Below are positions 1-5,319 of a DNA stretch of 7,681 bases, piece by piece (the stretch's first letter is position 1; each line of letters starts with the position of its first letter). The stretch is taken from the NCBI GenBank assembly GCA_044357345.1, contig JBIKPR010000096.1:1-7681 (forward strand). Reading direction: 5' to 3'. The stretch comes from JABMMZ01 sp044357345 (GTDB lineage Bacteria; Bacteroidota; Bacteroidia; NS11-12g; UBA955). The notes beneath the pieces are model-generated. The model was given only the letters and a program-made list of their open reading frames with translations, was not told the origin of the DNA and did not search any database. The translations under genes were made by a program, and so were the position numbers.

Positions 1-53
1 TAGGAGAACACTCGCAGTTGTTTACGATACTCTTGAAACGTAACATTTTTCAT
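1..53 (-). CDS. 5' fragment of an unidentified minus-strand gene
   Basis: An ATG (complement of 51-53) opens 17 uninterrupted codons to the window edge, reading MKNVTFQEYRKQLRVFS. It starts the gene divergent to the CBS gene, after a 504-bp intergenic gap. No Shine-Dalgarno is seen, which is usual for Bacteroidota. The basic, hydrophilic start argues against a signal peptide. It loosely resembles, from memory, the N-termini of small Bacteroidota proteins with an AbiEi-like antitoxin helix-turn-helix, but 17 residues are far too few to assign a family. It could also be a chance open frame. Confidence 0.35.
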   Translation of the reverse strand, partial: MKNVTFQEYRKQLRVFS

Positions 54-69
54 ATTGGGTTTTAATCAA

Positions 70-132
70 CGTAAACGTGTGCCACAACTTCGCACCAATG
101 GCGTTGTTGGCGAGGACACCAACAACATGTTT
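70..132. repeat. Hairpin-forming repeat, copy 1
   Basis: First of two direct copies about 98 bp apart. Positions 70-116 match 168-214 with four mismatches by eye, and the last 27 bases of that stretch are identical. It contains a perfect 8-bp inverted repeat, GTTGTTGG at 103-110 and CCAACAAC at 119-126, around an 8-base loop. There is no T-tract, so it is a poor terminator. Conserved flank plus palindromic core resembles an interspersed REP/MITE-like element. It lies just upstream of the minus-strand gene and could sit in its 5' leader. Confidence 0.75.
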
Positions 133-167
133 CAACTTTTTGGGTGCATTATTTTCATTCTAATAAT

Positions 168-255
168 CGTAAACGTATACCACATCATCGCACCAATGGC
201 GTTGTTGGCGAGGAACTTTTCTCACGACTGAAAGGAGTACACCAACAACATGTTT
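168..255. repeat. Hairpin-forming repeat, copy 2, with an enlarged loop
   Basis: Second copy of the element at 70-132. It keeps the left stem GTTGTTGG (201-208) and right stem CCAACAAC (242-249), but the loop is 33 bases instead of 8. The extra segment, about 215-239, itself carries a partial inverted repeat (CTTTTC near 216-221 against GAAAGG near 230-235), so the longer form can still fold into an extended stem. After the right stem both copies continue into ATGTTT. Confidence 0.75.
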
Positions 256-518
256 TCATTTATTGAGATGCTTAGATTAATACACGTGTTTTCCATTCAT
301 TCGAAACTGCCCCAATCAGCAACGGCAGCCCAGATGCGTTATCGCAATGTTGTAAAGAACTTGAATACATGGCGCGCGGCAGTAAGCCCATGTGCTTGGA
401 TGTAAGAATTATGTTGTGCATACGCAGCTGGCTATAGTGTATGCTTGGAGATGGCAGCTTGCAAATTAGTAAAGCGACATCATCAATCGTTTTTATAGCC
501 ACATTCGTTGGGCTTATT
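256..518. other. Intergenic tract without a supported gene
   Basis: About 260 bp between the repeats and the promoter of the CBS gene. Both strands are partly open. The minus strand has a 76-codon frame at 272-502. One plus-strand frame is open from 276 to a TAG at 435-437 and again to a TAG at 522-524. Neither translation has a signal peptide, domain or recognisable family. The tract may be a decayed gene, leader DNA of the minus-strand gene, or another copy of an interspersed element. I see no tRNA, rRNA or known RNA structure in it. Confidence 0.4.
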
Positions 519-548
519 TTGTAGAGTATTTCAAACCCCTTATCTTTG
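519..548 (+). promoter_or_regulatory. Bacteroidota-type promoter of the CBS/Omp85 unit
   Basis: The sequence has TATCTTTG at 541-548, an exact match to the Bacteroidota -7 consensus TAnnTTTG, and a TTG at 519-521 (within TTTTG) 19 bp upstream, which fits the -33 TTTG element and usual spacing. Transcription would begin at roughly 553-556, only a few bases before the ATG at 558, so the mRNA would be leaderless or nearly so. Confidence 0.75.
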
Positions 549-557
549 TATTAACCT

Positions 558-1220
558 ATGATTTCAGACAGCTATATATGTTACGATATTGAGCCTTTTG
601 CACCCAATGTTTTGGTGTCGGAGGCCATTCGTAAAATGAACAAGCAACATTTGGATTTGATGCCAGTGGTAAAGGATGAGCGTTTGATTAATTATGTTGC
701 CATTGAAGATTTGGAGAAAATGGACAGCAATGCCAGTGTTTCTGAAATGCATTTGTACGCGCCAATTCTGCCTTTTGTAACCTTAAACCAACATCTTTTA
801 AGTGCTTTAACACATTTGAAAACTTTGAATGTGTCGCTGATGGCGGTGCTCGATGAGAATGGGGTTTATCAAGGGGTTTTAAAAACCAGAGATGTAGTGA
901 AGGCTTTGAGTTCTAGTTTGAGTATTAGAAACAGCGGAAGTATTATTGTGCTACACGTCAAGCCAATTGACTATTCTTTAAGTGATTTGTCGAGGATTAT
1001 TGAATACAGCGATGCTAAGATTCTTGGATTTTTTATCTTCGAAGTTGAGGGCAGTGATGAATTAGAAATACATTTAAAATTAAATACCACCATTTTGAAG
1101 CACGTGCTGGCTACGCTAGAGCGTTACGATTATAAAGTGGTTCGATATTTTAACCGAGAGGATCCAGCAGATGACATGGATTTGAGGTATGAAAATCTAA
1201 TGAAGTTTATTGATGTTTAA
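558..1220 (+). CDS. Twin-CBS-domain regulatory protein
   Basis: Cytoplasmic protein of 220 residues with no signal peptide or membrane segment. Residues about 3-58 and 65-120 form two CBS motifs: each has a helix followed by a hydrophobic strand (LDLMPVVKDERLINYV; VSLMAVLDENGVYQGVL) and an acidic helix start (AIEDLEK; TRDVVK). CBS pairs commonly bind adenine nucleotides and act as regulatory sensors. Residues about 127-200 look like an ACT-type alpha/beta fold (inference from the strand-helix-strand pattern). In many Bacteroidota such a gene lies beside NAD kinase and outer-membrane assembly genes; here no NAD kinase is seen and an Omp85-type gene follows with an 8-bp overlap, so the two are very likely co-transcribed. 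Ligand and partner are unknown. Confidence 0.85.
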   Translation: MISDSYICYDIEPFAPNVLVSEAIRKMNKQHLDLMPVVKDERLINYVAIEDLEKMDSNASVSEMHLYAPILPFVTLNQHLLSALTHLKTLNVSLMAVLDENGVYQGVLKTRDVVKALSSSLSIRNSGSIIVLHVKPIDYSLSDLSRIIEYSDAKILGFFIFEVEGSDELEIHLKLNTTILKHVLATLERYDYKVVRYFNREDPADDMDLRYENLMKFIDV

Positions 1221-2619
1221 AGCCCTGAGAAAAAAAATATTTTTTCTTGCTTTCATTCAAAGTTTATTTCTACAACTTGGGTATGCTCAAGTAACTGACA
1301 CTTCGTTTACCGTTGATTCTATTCAAATTGCAGGGAATAGAAAAACCAAGGATCAAATTATTTTAAGGGAATTAAGTTTCAAAAAAGGGGATACCATACA
1401 CAATTGGTCATACCACCAAGTGCAGAGTAGAAAACAACTCATTAATTTGTTTTTGTTTAATGAAATTGCGCTGCGCAAAGTGGGCAATACCATACACATT
1501 GATGTGACGGAGCGTTGGTATATATGGCCGATTCCTGAATTGGATTATGCAGATAGGAATTTTAACCAGTGGTGGCTGAGCAAAGACCCCAAACGTTTAA
1601 TTTACGGATTGAATTTGGAATGGTATAACCTGTTTGGGCGCAACCAGACCTTGGCCTTGAATTTAATTAATGGGTACACCAAAATGGCGGGGGTCAATTA
1701 CAAGGTGCCATATATCAATAAAAAGCAAACTTGGGGCATGCAGTTCGTGGCCCAATACAGTTCCAACAAAGAAATATGGTACAAAACCGCCAATGACAAG
1801 GTGCAGTTTTTCCAAGACCAGGACCGAGAAATGATTCGCCGCAGCGGTGCGGAGATATCGTTTACGCATAGGCCAAAAATATTTTCCTATTTGAATTTTT
1901 ACGGTGGGTTTAGGCATTGGCAAGTGGCGGATACTGTAACAGATGCTTTTGTTAACAGAAACTATTTGCTGTACGGGGATAATAAGCAAACAGAGGTGTA
2001 TGCCGGGGCATTATTTACCTACGACCACAGAGATTTCAAAGGGTTCCCTTTGCACGGAGACTTGTTAAAAATCAATGCTGAAATAGCGAATTTCCCTTTA
2101 CCACAGTTTAGAGGTTTGCAAACCTTTATATTCAAAATTGCCTATTCGAAATATATTCCAATTTCAGGTAATTGGTTTGCCTCAGCGCATGTGTCGGCAA
2201 GGCATTATAGCAATTATTACCCGCAGTATAGCAAGATTCAGGCACTTGGTTATGGCAAAGATTACATCAGGGGTTATGAGTTAAATGTTATTGATGGTTC
2301 TGAATTTTTATTGGGCAAAGCGGAAGTAAAATACCGTTTCTTAAACCACAAGTACAAGTTCTTTCCGAAAGTTAAAAACTATGAGCAGTTGCCCATTACT
2401 TTATTTTTGAGCACTTACTTTGATATGGGTTATGTGTTAAACAATGGCATAACAAATTACGGTTCGACAGACCAGAACGTGTTACCCAACAGCTGGCAAA
2501 ATGGCAAGGGTTTGGGCTTGAATGTGGTTGCGTTTTACGACTATTGCATGCGCTTAGAATATTCGTTTGACAAGTATATGAACAGCAGGTTTTATGTGAG
2601 TTTTGTGGCGTCGATGTGA
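1213..2619 (+). CDS. Single-POTRA Omp85-family outer-membrane protein
   Basis: 468 residues from ATG 1213. A TTG three bases upstream is less likely as the start. Residues 1-25 form a signal peptide ending GYA-Q. Residues about 32-101 are a single POTRA domain (VDSIQIAGNRKTKDQIILRE up to the strand IHIDVTERW). From about 125 to the end, aromatic-rich alternating strands predict a transmembrane barrel. IRGYE at 352-356 matches the conserved VRGF/Y motif of the lid loop in Omp85 barrels, and FKGFPLHGD (275-283) is also typical. Canonical BamA carries five POTRA domains, so this is a minimal relative. The last residue is Met, not the Phe common in proteobacterial outer-membrane proteins. Function (protein insertion, secretion or envelope maintenance) cannot be told from sequence. 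It overlaps the CBS gene upstream and its TGA touches an ATG at 2619. Confidence 0.85.
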   Translation: MFKALRKKIFFLAFIQSLFLQLGYAQVTDTSFTVDSIQIAGNRKTKDQIILRELSFKKGDTIHNWSYHQVQSRKQLINLFLFNEIALRKVGNTIHIDVTERWYIWPIPELDYADRNFNQWWLSKDPKRLIYGLNLEWYNLFGRNQTLALNLINGYTKMAGVNYKVPYINKKQTWGMQFVAQYSSNKEIWYKTANDKVQFFQDQDREMIRRSGAEISFTHRPKIFSYLNFYGGFRHWQVADTVTDAFVNRNYLLYGDNKQTEVYAGALFTYDHRDFKGFPLHGDLLKINAEIANFPLPQFRGLQTFIFKIAYSKYIPISGNWFASAHVSARHYSNYYPQYSKIQALGYGKDYIRGYELNVIDGSEFLLGKAEVKYRFLNHKYKFFPKVKNYEQLPITLFLSTYFDMGYVLNNGITNYGSTDQNVLPNSWQNGKGLGLNVVAFYDYCMRLEYSFDKYMNSRFYVSFVASM

Positions 2620-2642
2620 TGAAAAACATTGAAACTATTTAT

Positions 2643-3062
2643 ATGAAAAACTTAATATTCCTATCACTGCTCTTGCTCTCATGCAATGGTCCAAATCAAA
2701 AGTATGCTCTTAAATCAAAAGATGTTGATGGAGACCCATGCAAAAATTATATTGTATATGATTATGAAAATTTTGAAATAGCGCGTTGTGTTGAAAAACA
2801 AGTTTACTTTATTTCGCCAATTGGTGACTTTCAGAAATATGAAGATCGTTTTTATAAAAATGCTTCACTCATTTATGTGAGAGATTCTTCGAATTTTGAA
2901 ATTTTGAAAAATGAAAAGTTCATGAATCAAATTTTTGAAGGATTGAAACCTAATTGGAATGTGTTTAAATTTCATTTAAACGATAGTATAATCGAAATAG
3001 AGTTTTTTAATGATTCTTGTGATCCTAATGAATATTTTACAATGAAGTATAAAATCAAGTAG
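2643..3062 (+). CDS. Small lipoprotein of unknown function
   Basis: 139 residues from ATG 2643. This start places a compact lipoprotein signal directly at the N-terminus: MKN, a hydrophobic run, then lipobox LLSC with Cys14 as the lipidated residue. In-frame starts at GTG 2616 and ATG 2619 would put eight or nine extra polar residues ahead of the signal, though ATG 2619 overlaps the preceding TGA and translational coupling is possible. The mature part is polar and AT-rich in codon use, with Cys33, Cys49 and Cys126 besides the anchor and several beta-like stretches. No family is recognised. It follows the Omp85 gene closely and may be read from the same transcript. Confidence 0.7.
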   Translation: MKNLIFLSLLLLSCNGPNQKYALKSKDVDGDPCKNYIVYDYENFEIARCVEKQVYFISPIGDFQKYEDRFYKNASLIYVRDSSNFEILKNEKFMNQIFEGLKPNWNVFKFHLNDSIIEIEFFNDSCDPNEYFTMKYKIK

Positions 3063-3070
3063 TATATTTG
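3063..3070 (+). promoter_or_regulatory. Possible -7 promoter element of the second lipoprotein
   Basis: TATATTTG fits TAnnTTTG exactly and begins right after the TAG stop of the preceding gene, 12 bases ahead of ATG 3083. No clear TTTG appears at the expected -33 position; the nearest candidate is a TTTT run at 3035-3038. In such AT-rich DNA a chance match is possible. Confidence 0.4.
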
Positions 3071-3082
3071 TAGAAACTAAAT

Positions 3083-3589
3083 ATGAAAGGAATTTATCTT
3101 TATACCTTACTAGCTACAATAGCACTGTTTGCATCTTGCAATAAATCAAATCAGAAGGCACAGGTTCAAATAGAAAGCAAACAATTAGATTCAATTCAAA
3201 AAGAGAAGAAGGAGATAATCGTAATGATTACTCAATTCTATAGAGAATATGATTTTATCTGGAAGATTAACGATTCATTGTCTTATGACTTTTTGGTTAA
3301 GCAGTCAGACACTTTATTCAAAAAGTATTGCACACCAGGTTTCACCAATAAGGCAATTGATTATTTAAAAGCAGATGGGGGACATAGTCTAGTAACAAAT
3401 GATTATTACGGCGAGATTGATTTTAATAGTTTTGTGGTAACTAGTCAGGATAATAGAAATGAGTTGTTTAAAGTTTCATGTATAATGACAGATAGTAGCA
3501 TGTCTGGAACTCCTTGGTCTGAGAAAGTTGAATTTAAAGTGAAAGTAATAAAAGATATTAATGGATACAAAATTGATGAGATTAATTAA
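3083..3589 (+). CDS. Lipoprotein, DUF3828/NTF2-like in appearance
   Basis: 168 residues. The signal peptide ends at lipobox LFASC, with Cys19 as the predicted lipidation site. A charged helix spans about 33-55. The body reads YCTPGFTNKAIDYLK (about 82-96), then a dated Asp/Tyr/Phe stretch (DYYGEIDFNSFVV) and strands ending FKVKVIKDINGYKIDEI. This pattern of helix, turn, and strands ending in a K..NGYKI(D/N)-type motif resembles periplasmic DUF3828/YbjP-like NTF2-fold proteins; that is recall, not a search result. Function is unknown. It follows the previous lipoprotein after 20 bp and shares its AT-rich character, so the two may form a small accessory unit. Confidence 0.7.
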   Translation: MKGIYLYTLLATIALFASCNKSNQKAQVQIESKQLDSIQKEKKEIIVMITQFYREYDFIWKINDSLSYDFLVKQSDTLFKKYCTPGFTNKAIDYLKADGGHSLVTNDYYGEIDFNSFVVTSQDNRNELFKVSCIMTDSSMSGTPWSEKVEFKVKVIKDINGYKIDEIN

Positions 3590-3667
3590 TAGGTTGTTTT
3601 CAAGAAGAATCTTCATTAGTTGTGTTGCATCTACTAACGCTGGAATAAGGGCATTGAATATAAATGT

Positions 3668-3700
3668 AAAATTGATTTAATTATTCCTAAATCGAATTTT
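3668..3700. promoter_or_regulatory. Long imperfect palindrome upstream of the Cys-rich gene
   Basis: AAAATTGATTTA (3668-3679) pairs with TAAATCGAATTTT (3688-3700) over 12 bp, with one bulged G at 3694 and an 8-base centre. It lies in the 150-bp gap after the DUF3828-like gene, centred about 40 bp upstream of the -7 box at 3724. It could be an operator for a dimeric regulator of the metal locus, or a weak AT-rich terminator for the upstream gene; it has no GC-rich stem, so an operator seems at least as likely. Confidence 0.5.
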
Positions 3701-3723
3701 AAAAATATCCCCAAACATTTCCC

Positions 3724-3731
3724 TATCTTTG
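3724..3731 (+). promoter_or_regulatory. -7 promoter element of the HYC_CC_PP-like gene
   Basis: TATCTTTG is identical to the box in front of the CBS gene. No TTTG is visible 19 bp upstream, so the promoter may need an activator. Transcription would start about 3736-3739, abutting the proposed TTG start codon at 3740. Confidence 0.6.
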
Positions 3732-3739
3732 TTTTCGTA

Positions 3740-4138
3740 TTGAAATTTAAAGCACTCATATTGGCCTTTGTGTTCCTCTTTGGAGGAAGTGGATTGAGCA
3801 TTGACATTGCCAAGTGTTGTGACCATATTTCGGGTGTTAGTCTTTCTTTAAAATCTAAAGACCACGCCAAGCAAGACGATTGTTGCAGTAAAATTAAACC
3901 CGTTTCTAAAAAATCATGCTGCTCTGAGCAGGTGATACAAATGGTGATTAATCCTGTGCTAGGCCTTCAAAAAACGGTCGTTCATGTTTTTAAAACCTTC
4001 GAAGCAAAATTAGACCGCCGCTCAGAATTGTGCATTCTTGCACCAGTTCCTTTTGAGCTGCATAAGTCTGCCTTCGAGTCATTCGACCATTGTTACCCCA
4101 TACCTGTTTTATTGCGCAAACGCGTTTTGCAAATTTGA
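3740..4138 (+). CDS. HYC_CC_PP-family-like Cys-rich exported protein
   Basis: 132 residues from a TTG start. No ATG gives an intact signal peptide, and the -7 box ends only nine bases before. Residues 1-20 are a basic start plus hydrophobic stretch (signal peptide or anchor). Cysteines form three adjacent pairs, C26-C27, C48-C49 and C60-C61, plus C98 and C118. The C-terminus reads CYPIPVLLRKRVLQI. The layout matches the Bacteroidota family called HYC_CC_PP: an HYC-like motif after the signal, CC pairs, and a proline pair before a hydrophobic end. Here HYC is replaced by KCC and PP by PIP, so it is a divergent member. Function is unestablished; such genes are often near metal efflux or uptake genes (recall). 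The downstream Cys-rich peptide and MbnP/MbnH genes support a metal-related role. Confidence 0.7.
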   Translation: MKFKALILAFVFLFGGSGLSIDIAKCCDHISGVSLSLKSKDHAKQDDCCSKIKPVSKKSCCSEQVIQMVINPVLGLQKTVVHVFKTFEAKLDRRSELCILAPVPFELHKSAFESFDHCYPIPVLLRKRVLQI

Positions 4139-4191
4139 GATTCAAAGCATTTTGAATCTGCATTTGAAATGCATGGCTGTATGCGTACAGC
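4138..4191. repeat. Tandem short inverted repeats after the HYC_CC_PP-like gene
   Basis: Three palindromes stand in a row from the last base of the stop codon. The first is AGATTCAAA 4138-4146 with TTTGAATCT 4151-4159, a perfect 9-bp stem with loop GCAT. The second is GCATTT 4160-4165 with AAATGC 4167-4172, which can form only a short stem. The third is GCTGTA 4176-4181 with TACAGC 4186-4191, a perfect 6-bp stem with loop TGCG. No T-tract follows, so they are not standard terminators. They may stabilise or process mRNA between the two Cys-rich genes or bind a regulator. Confidence 0.55.
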
Positions 4192-4244
4192 TTGAGTTTA
4201 GGATGATGTGCCCGCCTAACATGGAAAGCAGGGTTGCAGGGTGT

Positions 4245-4272
4245 TGATTTACCATCTATAGTCTGTAAATCA
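4245..4272 (+). promoter_or_regulatory. Candidate leader hairpin of the Cys-rich peptide gene
   Basis: TGATTTAC (4245-4252) and GTAAATCA (4265-4272) form a perfect 8-bp inverted repeat with a 12-base loop, ending 27 bases before ATG 4300. The space between the hairpin and the start is very A-rich, which suits ribosome loading without a Shine-Dalgarno. No TAnnTTTG box is seen in 4139-4299, so the peptide is probably transcribed from the promoter at 3724. The hairpin matches no known riboswitch that I recognise. Confidence 0.4.
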
Positions 4273-4299
4273 CAAACAAAAAATTTAAATACATTTATC

Positions 4300-4500
4300 A
4301 TGAAAAAAATCATTTTATTGGCATCATTTGCCATCATCGCTACAGGCGGAATCTTATATGCAGTTAACAACAACAAAAAAGCATCTTGCTGCGCTTCAAA
4401 AGAAAATTGCTGCACAGAACAAAGCTGTGGTACTGAGTGCACTTGTGGCACTGAGTGTTCAGGTGAAGATTGTGCTTGTGGCTGTTCTTGCTGCGAATAA
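4300..4500 (+). CDS. Exported metallothionein-like Cys-rich small protein
   Basis: 66 residues from ATG 4300. Residues 1-3 are MKK, 4-20 a hydrophobic segment, and LYA at 19-21 a possible signal-peptidase site, so it is secreted to the periplasm or stays anchored by its N-terminus. Of the last 37 residues, 13 are cysteine: 30, 31, 37, 38, 43, 47, 49, 53, 58, 60, 62, 64 and 65. They form CC, CxC and CxxxC patterns with a duplicated CGTEC (43-47 and 49-53) and an end CACGCSCCE. There is no His or aromatic residue in the tail. This is the composition of a thiolate metal-cluster peptide; I know no named family for it, and the metal (copper, zinc or cadmium) is inference. An in-frame TTG at 4234 would only add residues ahead of the signal. 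A strong terminator follows 14 bp after the stop. Confidence 0.8.
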   Translation: MKKIILLASFAIIATGGILYAVNNNKKASCCASKENCCTEQSCGTECTCGTECSGEDCACGCSCCE

Positions 4501-4514
4501 ATAAATCAAATTTG

Positions 4515-4546
4515 GAGTGCCTCAAGCAATTGAGGCACTCTTTTTT
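4515..4546 (+). terminator. Intrinsic terminator after the Cys-rich peptide
   Basis: A perfect 11-bp stem (4515-4525 with 4530-4540) is closed by a GCAA tetraloop and followed directly by six T. This is a textbook Rho-independent terminator. It separates the Cys-rich gene pair from mbnP-like transcription, so the latter needs its own promoter or read-through. TATCTTTA at 4546-4553, overlapping the T-tract, is one weak -7 candidate. Confidence 0.92.
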
Positions 4547-4569
4547 ATCTTTAATTATCTATCGAAAAA

Positions 4570-5316
4570 ATGAAATTATTTTATACCATTTTAGCCGCTG
4601 CCTTATTGTTTACAGCTTGCAAAAAAGAAATTATTATTGAAAAGGGAACGGCTGACCCTACGAGCGGCAATCTAAACGTTACCATGAAGAATATGGTGGG
4701 TACTGAAGACTTAGTTCTGTCTGACTTGCGTTATACCAATGCTGCTGGAAATTTATACAGCATCAACCTATTAAAATATTATATGAGCAATGTGGTTTTG
4801 CACAAGAAAAGAGGAGGTAATGTGAATGTATCAATCTACAAATTAATTGATGCATCTAACTTAAGTACTTGCACTTTCAGTTTGGGTAACTTTGATGCTG
4901 ACGAATATGACAGCATAAGTTTTGGCTTGGGTATAGACCAAGGTCGCAACCACACGGGTGCTCAGGATGGCGATTTGGACGTGTCTAAGGGCATGTATTG
5001 GACTTGGAACACTGGTTATATCTTCTACAAACACGAAGGTCAATATAAGAACAGTGCCAACCAATTGAAGTCACTGATCTTCCACCTTGGTACCGACGCT
5101 GCGTATAGTGTGGTAAAATTGCCAATTAACCTCACCATCAATGGCAACAAAACCATGGAGTTGAAATTTGACGTAAACAGCGCACATACTAGTCCTGTAA
5201 ACATCGACTTCAACAACGACAACAACCGCCAATCCTCTTCATCTGCTGATTTGCCTTGGATTTCAAACATGAAGTCTAACCTATCGGATGCGTTTAGTTT
5301 TATCCGCGTGTTGTAA
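4570..5316 (+). CDS. MbnP-family copper-binding-type lipoprotein
   Basis: 248 residues. The signal peptide ends FTAC with Cys17 lipidated, and the mature start is CKKEI. The body is beta-rich. Family-type stretches are GNLNVTMKNMVG (33-44), YSINLLKYYMSNVVL (63-77), DSISFGLGIDQGRNHTG (114-130) and the hallmark MYWTWNTGYIFYKHEG (142-157), followed by FHLGT (171-175). These match the MbnP family as I recall it. MbnP was described in methanobactin operons and is widespread outside them. The methanotroph protein binds copper after a tryptophan is oxidised to kynurenine by its partner MbnH. Trp candidates here are W144, W146 and W230; histidines are at 78, 128, 156, 172 and 206. The MbnH-like gene starts 3 bp downstream, so the pair is surely co-transcribed. 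No methanobactin genes are visible, so a general copper-homeostasis role is more likely. Confidence 0.85.
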   Translation: MKLFYTILAAALLFTACKKEIIIEKGTADPTSGNLNVTMKNMVGTEDLVLSDLRYTNAAGNLYSINLLKYYMSNVVLHKKRGGNVNVSIYKLIDASNLSTCTFSLGNFDADEYDSISFGLGIDQGRNHTGAQDGDLDVSKGMYWTWNTGYIFYKHEGQYKNSANQLKSLIFHLGTDAAYSVVKLPINLTINGNKTMELKFDVNSAHTSPVNIDFNNDNNRQSSSSADLPWISNMKSNLSDAFSFIRVL

Positions 5317-5319
5317 ACC

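Noticed and set aside
70..255. CRISPR array
   Set aside because: Only two copies, with a long, unequal period, internal stem expansion and no cas genes.
272..502. 76-codon minus-strand frame in the intergenic region
   Set aside because: The translation has no signal peptide, domain or known family, and a plus-strand frame over the same DNA looks equally protein-like, so coding use is not supported.
276..524. Plus-strand frame interrupted once by TAG (435-437), as a possible pseudogene
   Set aside because: No start codon with a promoter and no recognisable family; one stop in about 80 codons is compatible with chance.
2616..2642. GTG 2616 or ATG 2619 as start of the first small lipoprotein
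   Set aside because: Either would bury the lipoprotein signal behind eight or nine extra residues. Translational coupling with the overlapping stop is possible, but ATG 2643 gives a normal signal.
4234..4299. Upstream TTG start for the Cys-rich peptide
   Set aside because: It would place 22 polar residues ahead of the MKK-hydrophobic signal and would run through the leader hairpin; ATG 4300 fits far better.
3990..4451. 153-codon minus-strand frame
   Set aside because: It lies opposite two better supported Cys-rich genes with signal peptides and crosses their intergenic hairpins; its sequence shows no domain.
4546..4553. TATCTTTA as promoter of the mbnP-like gene
   Set aside because: The last base departs from TAnnTTTG, it overlaps the terminator T-tract, and no -33 TTG lies at 19 bp spacing; mentioned only as a weak candidate.
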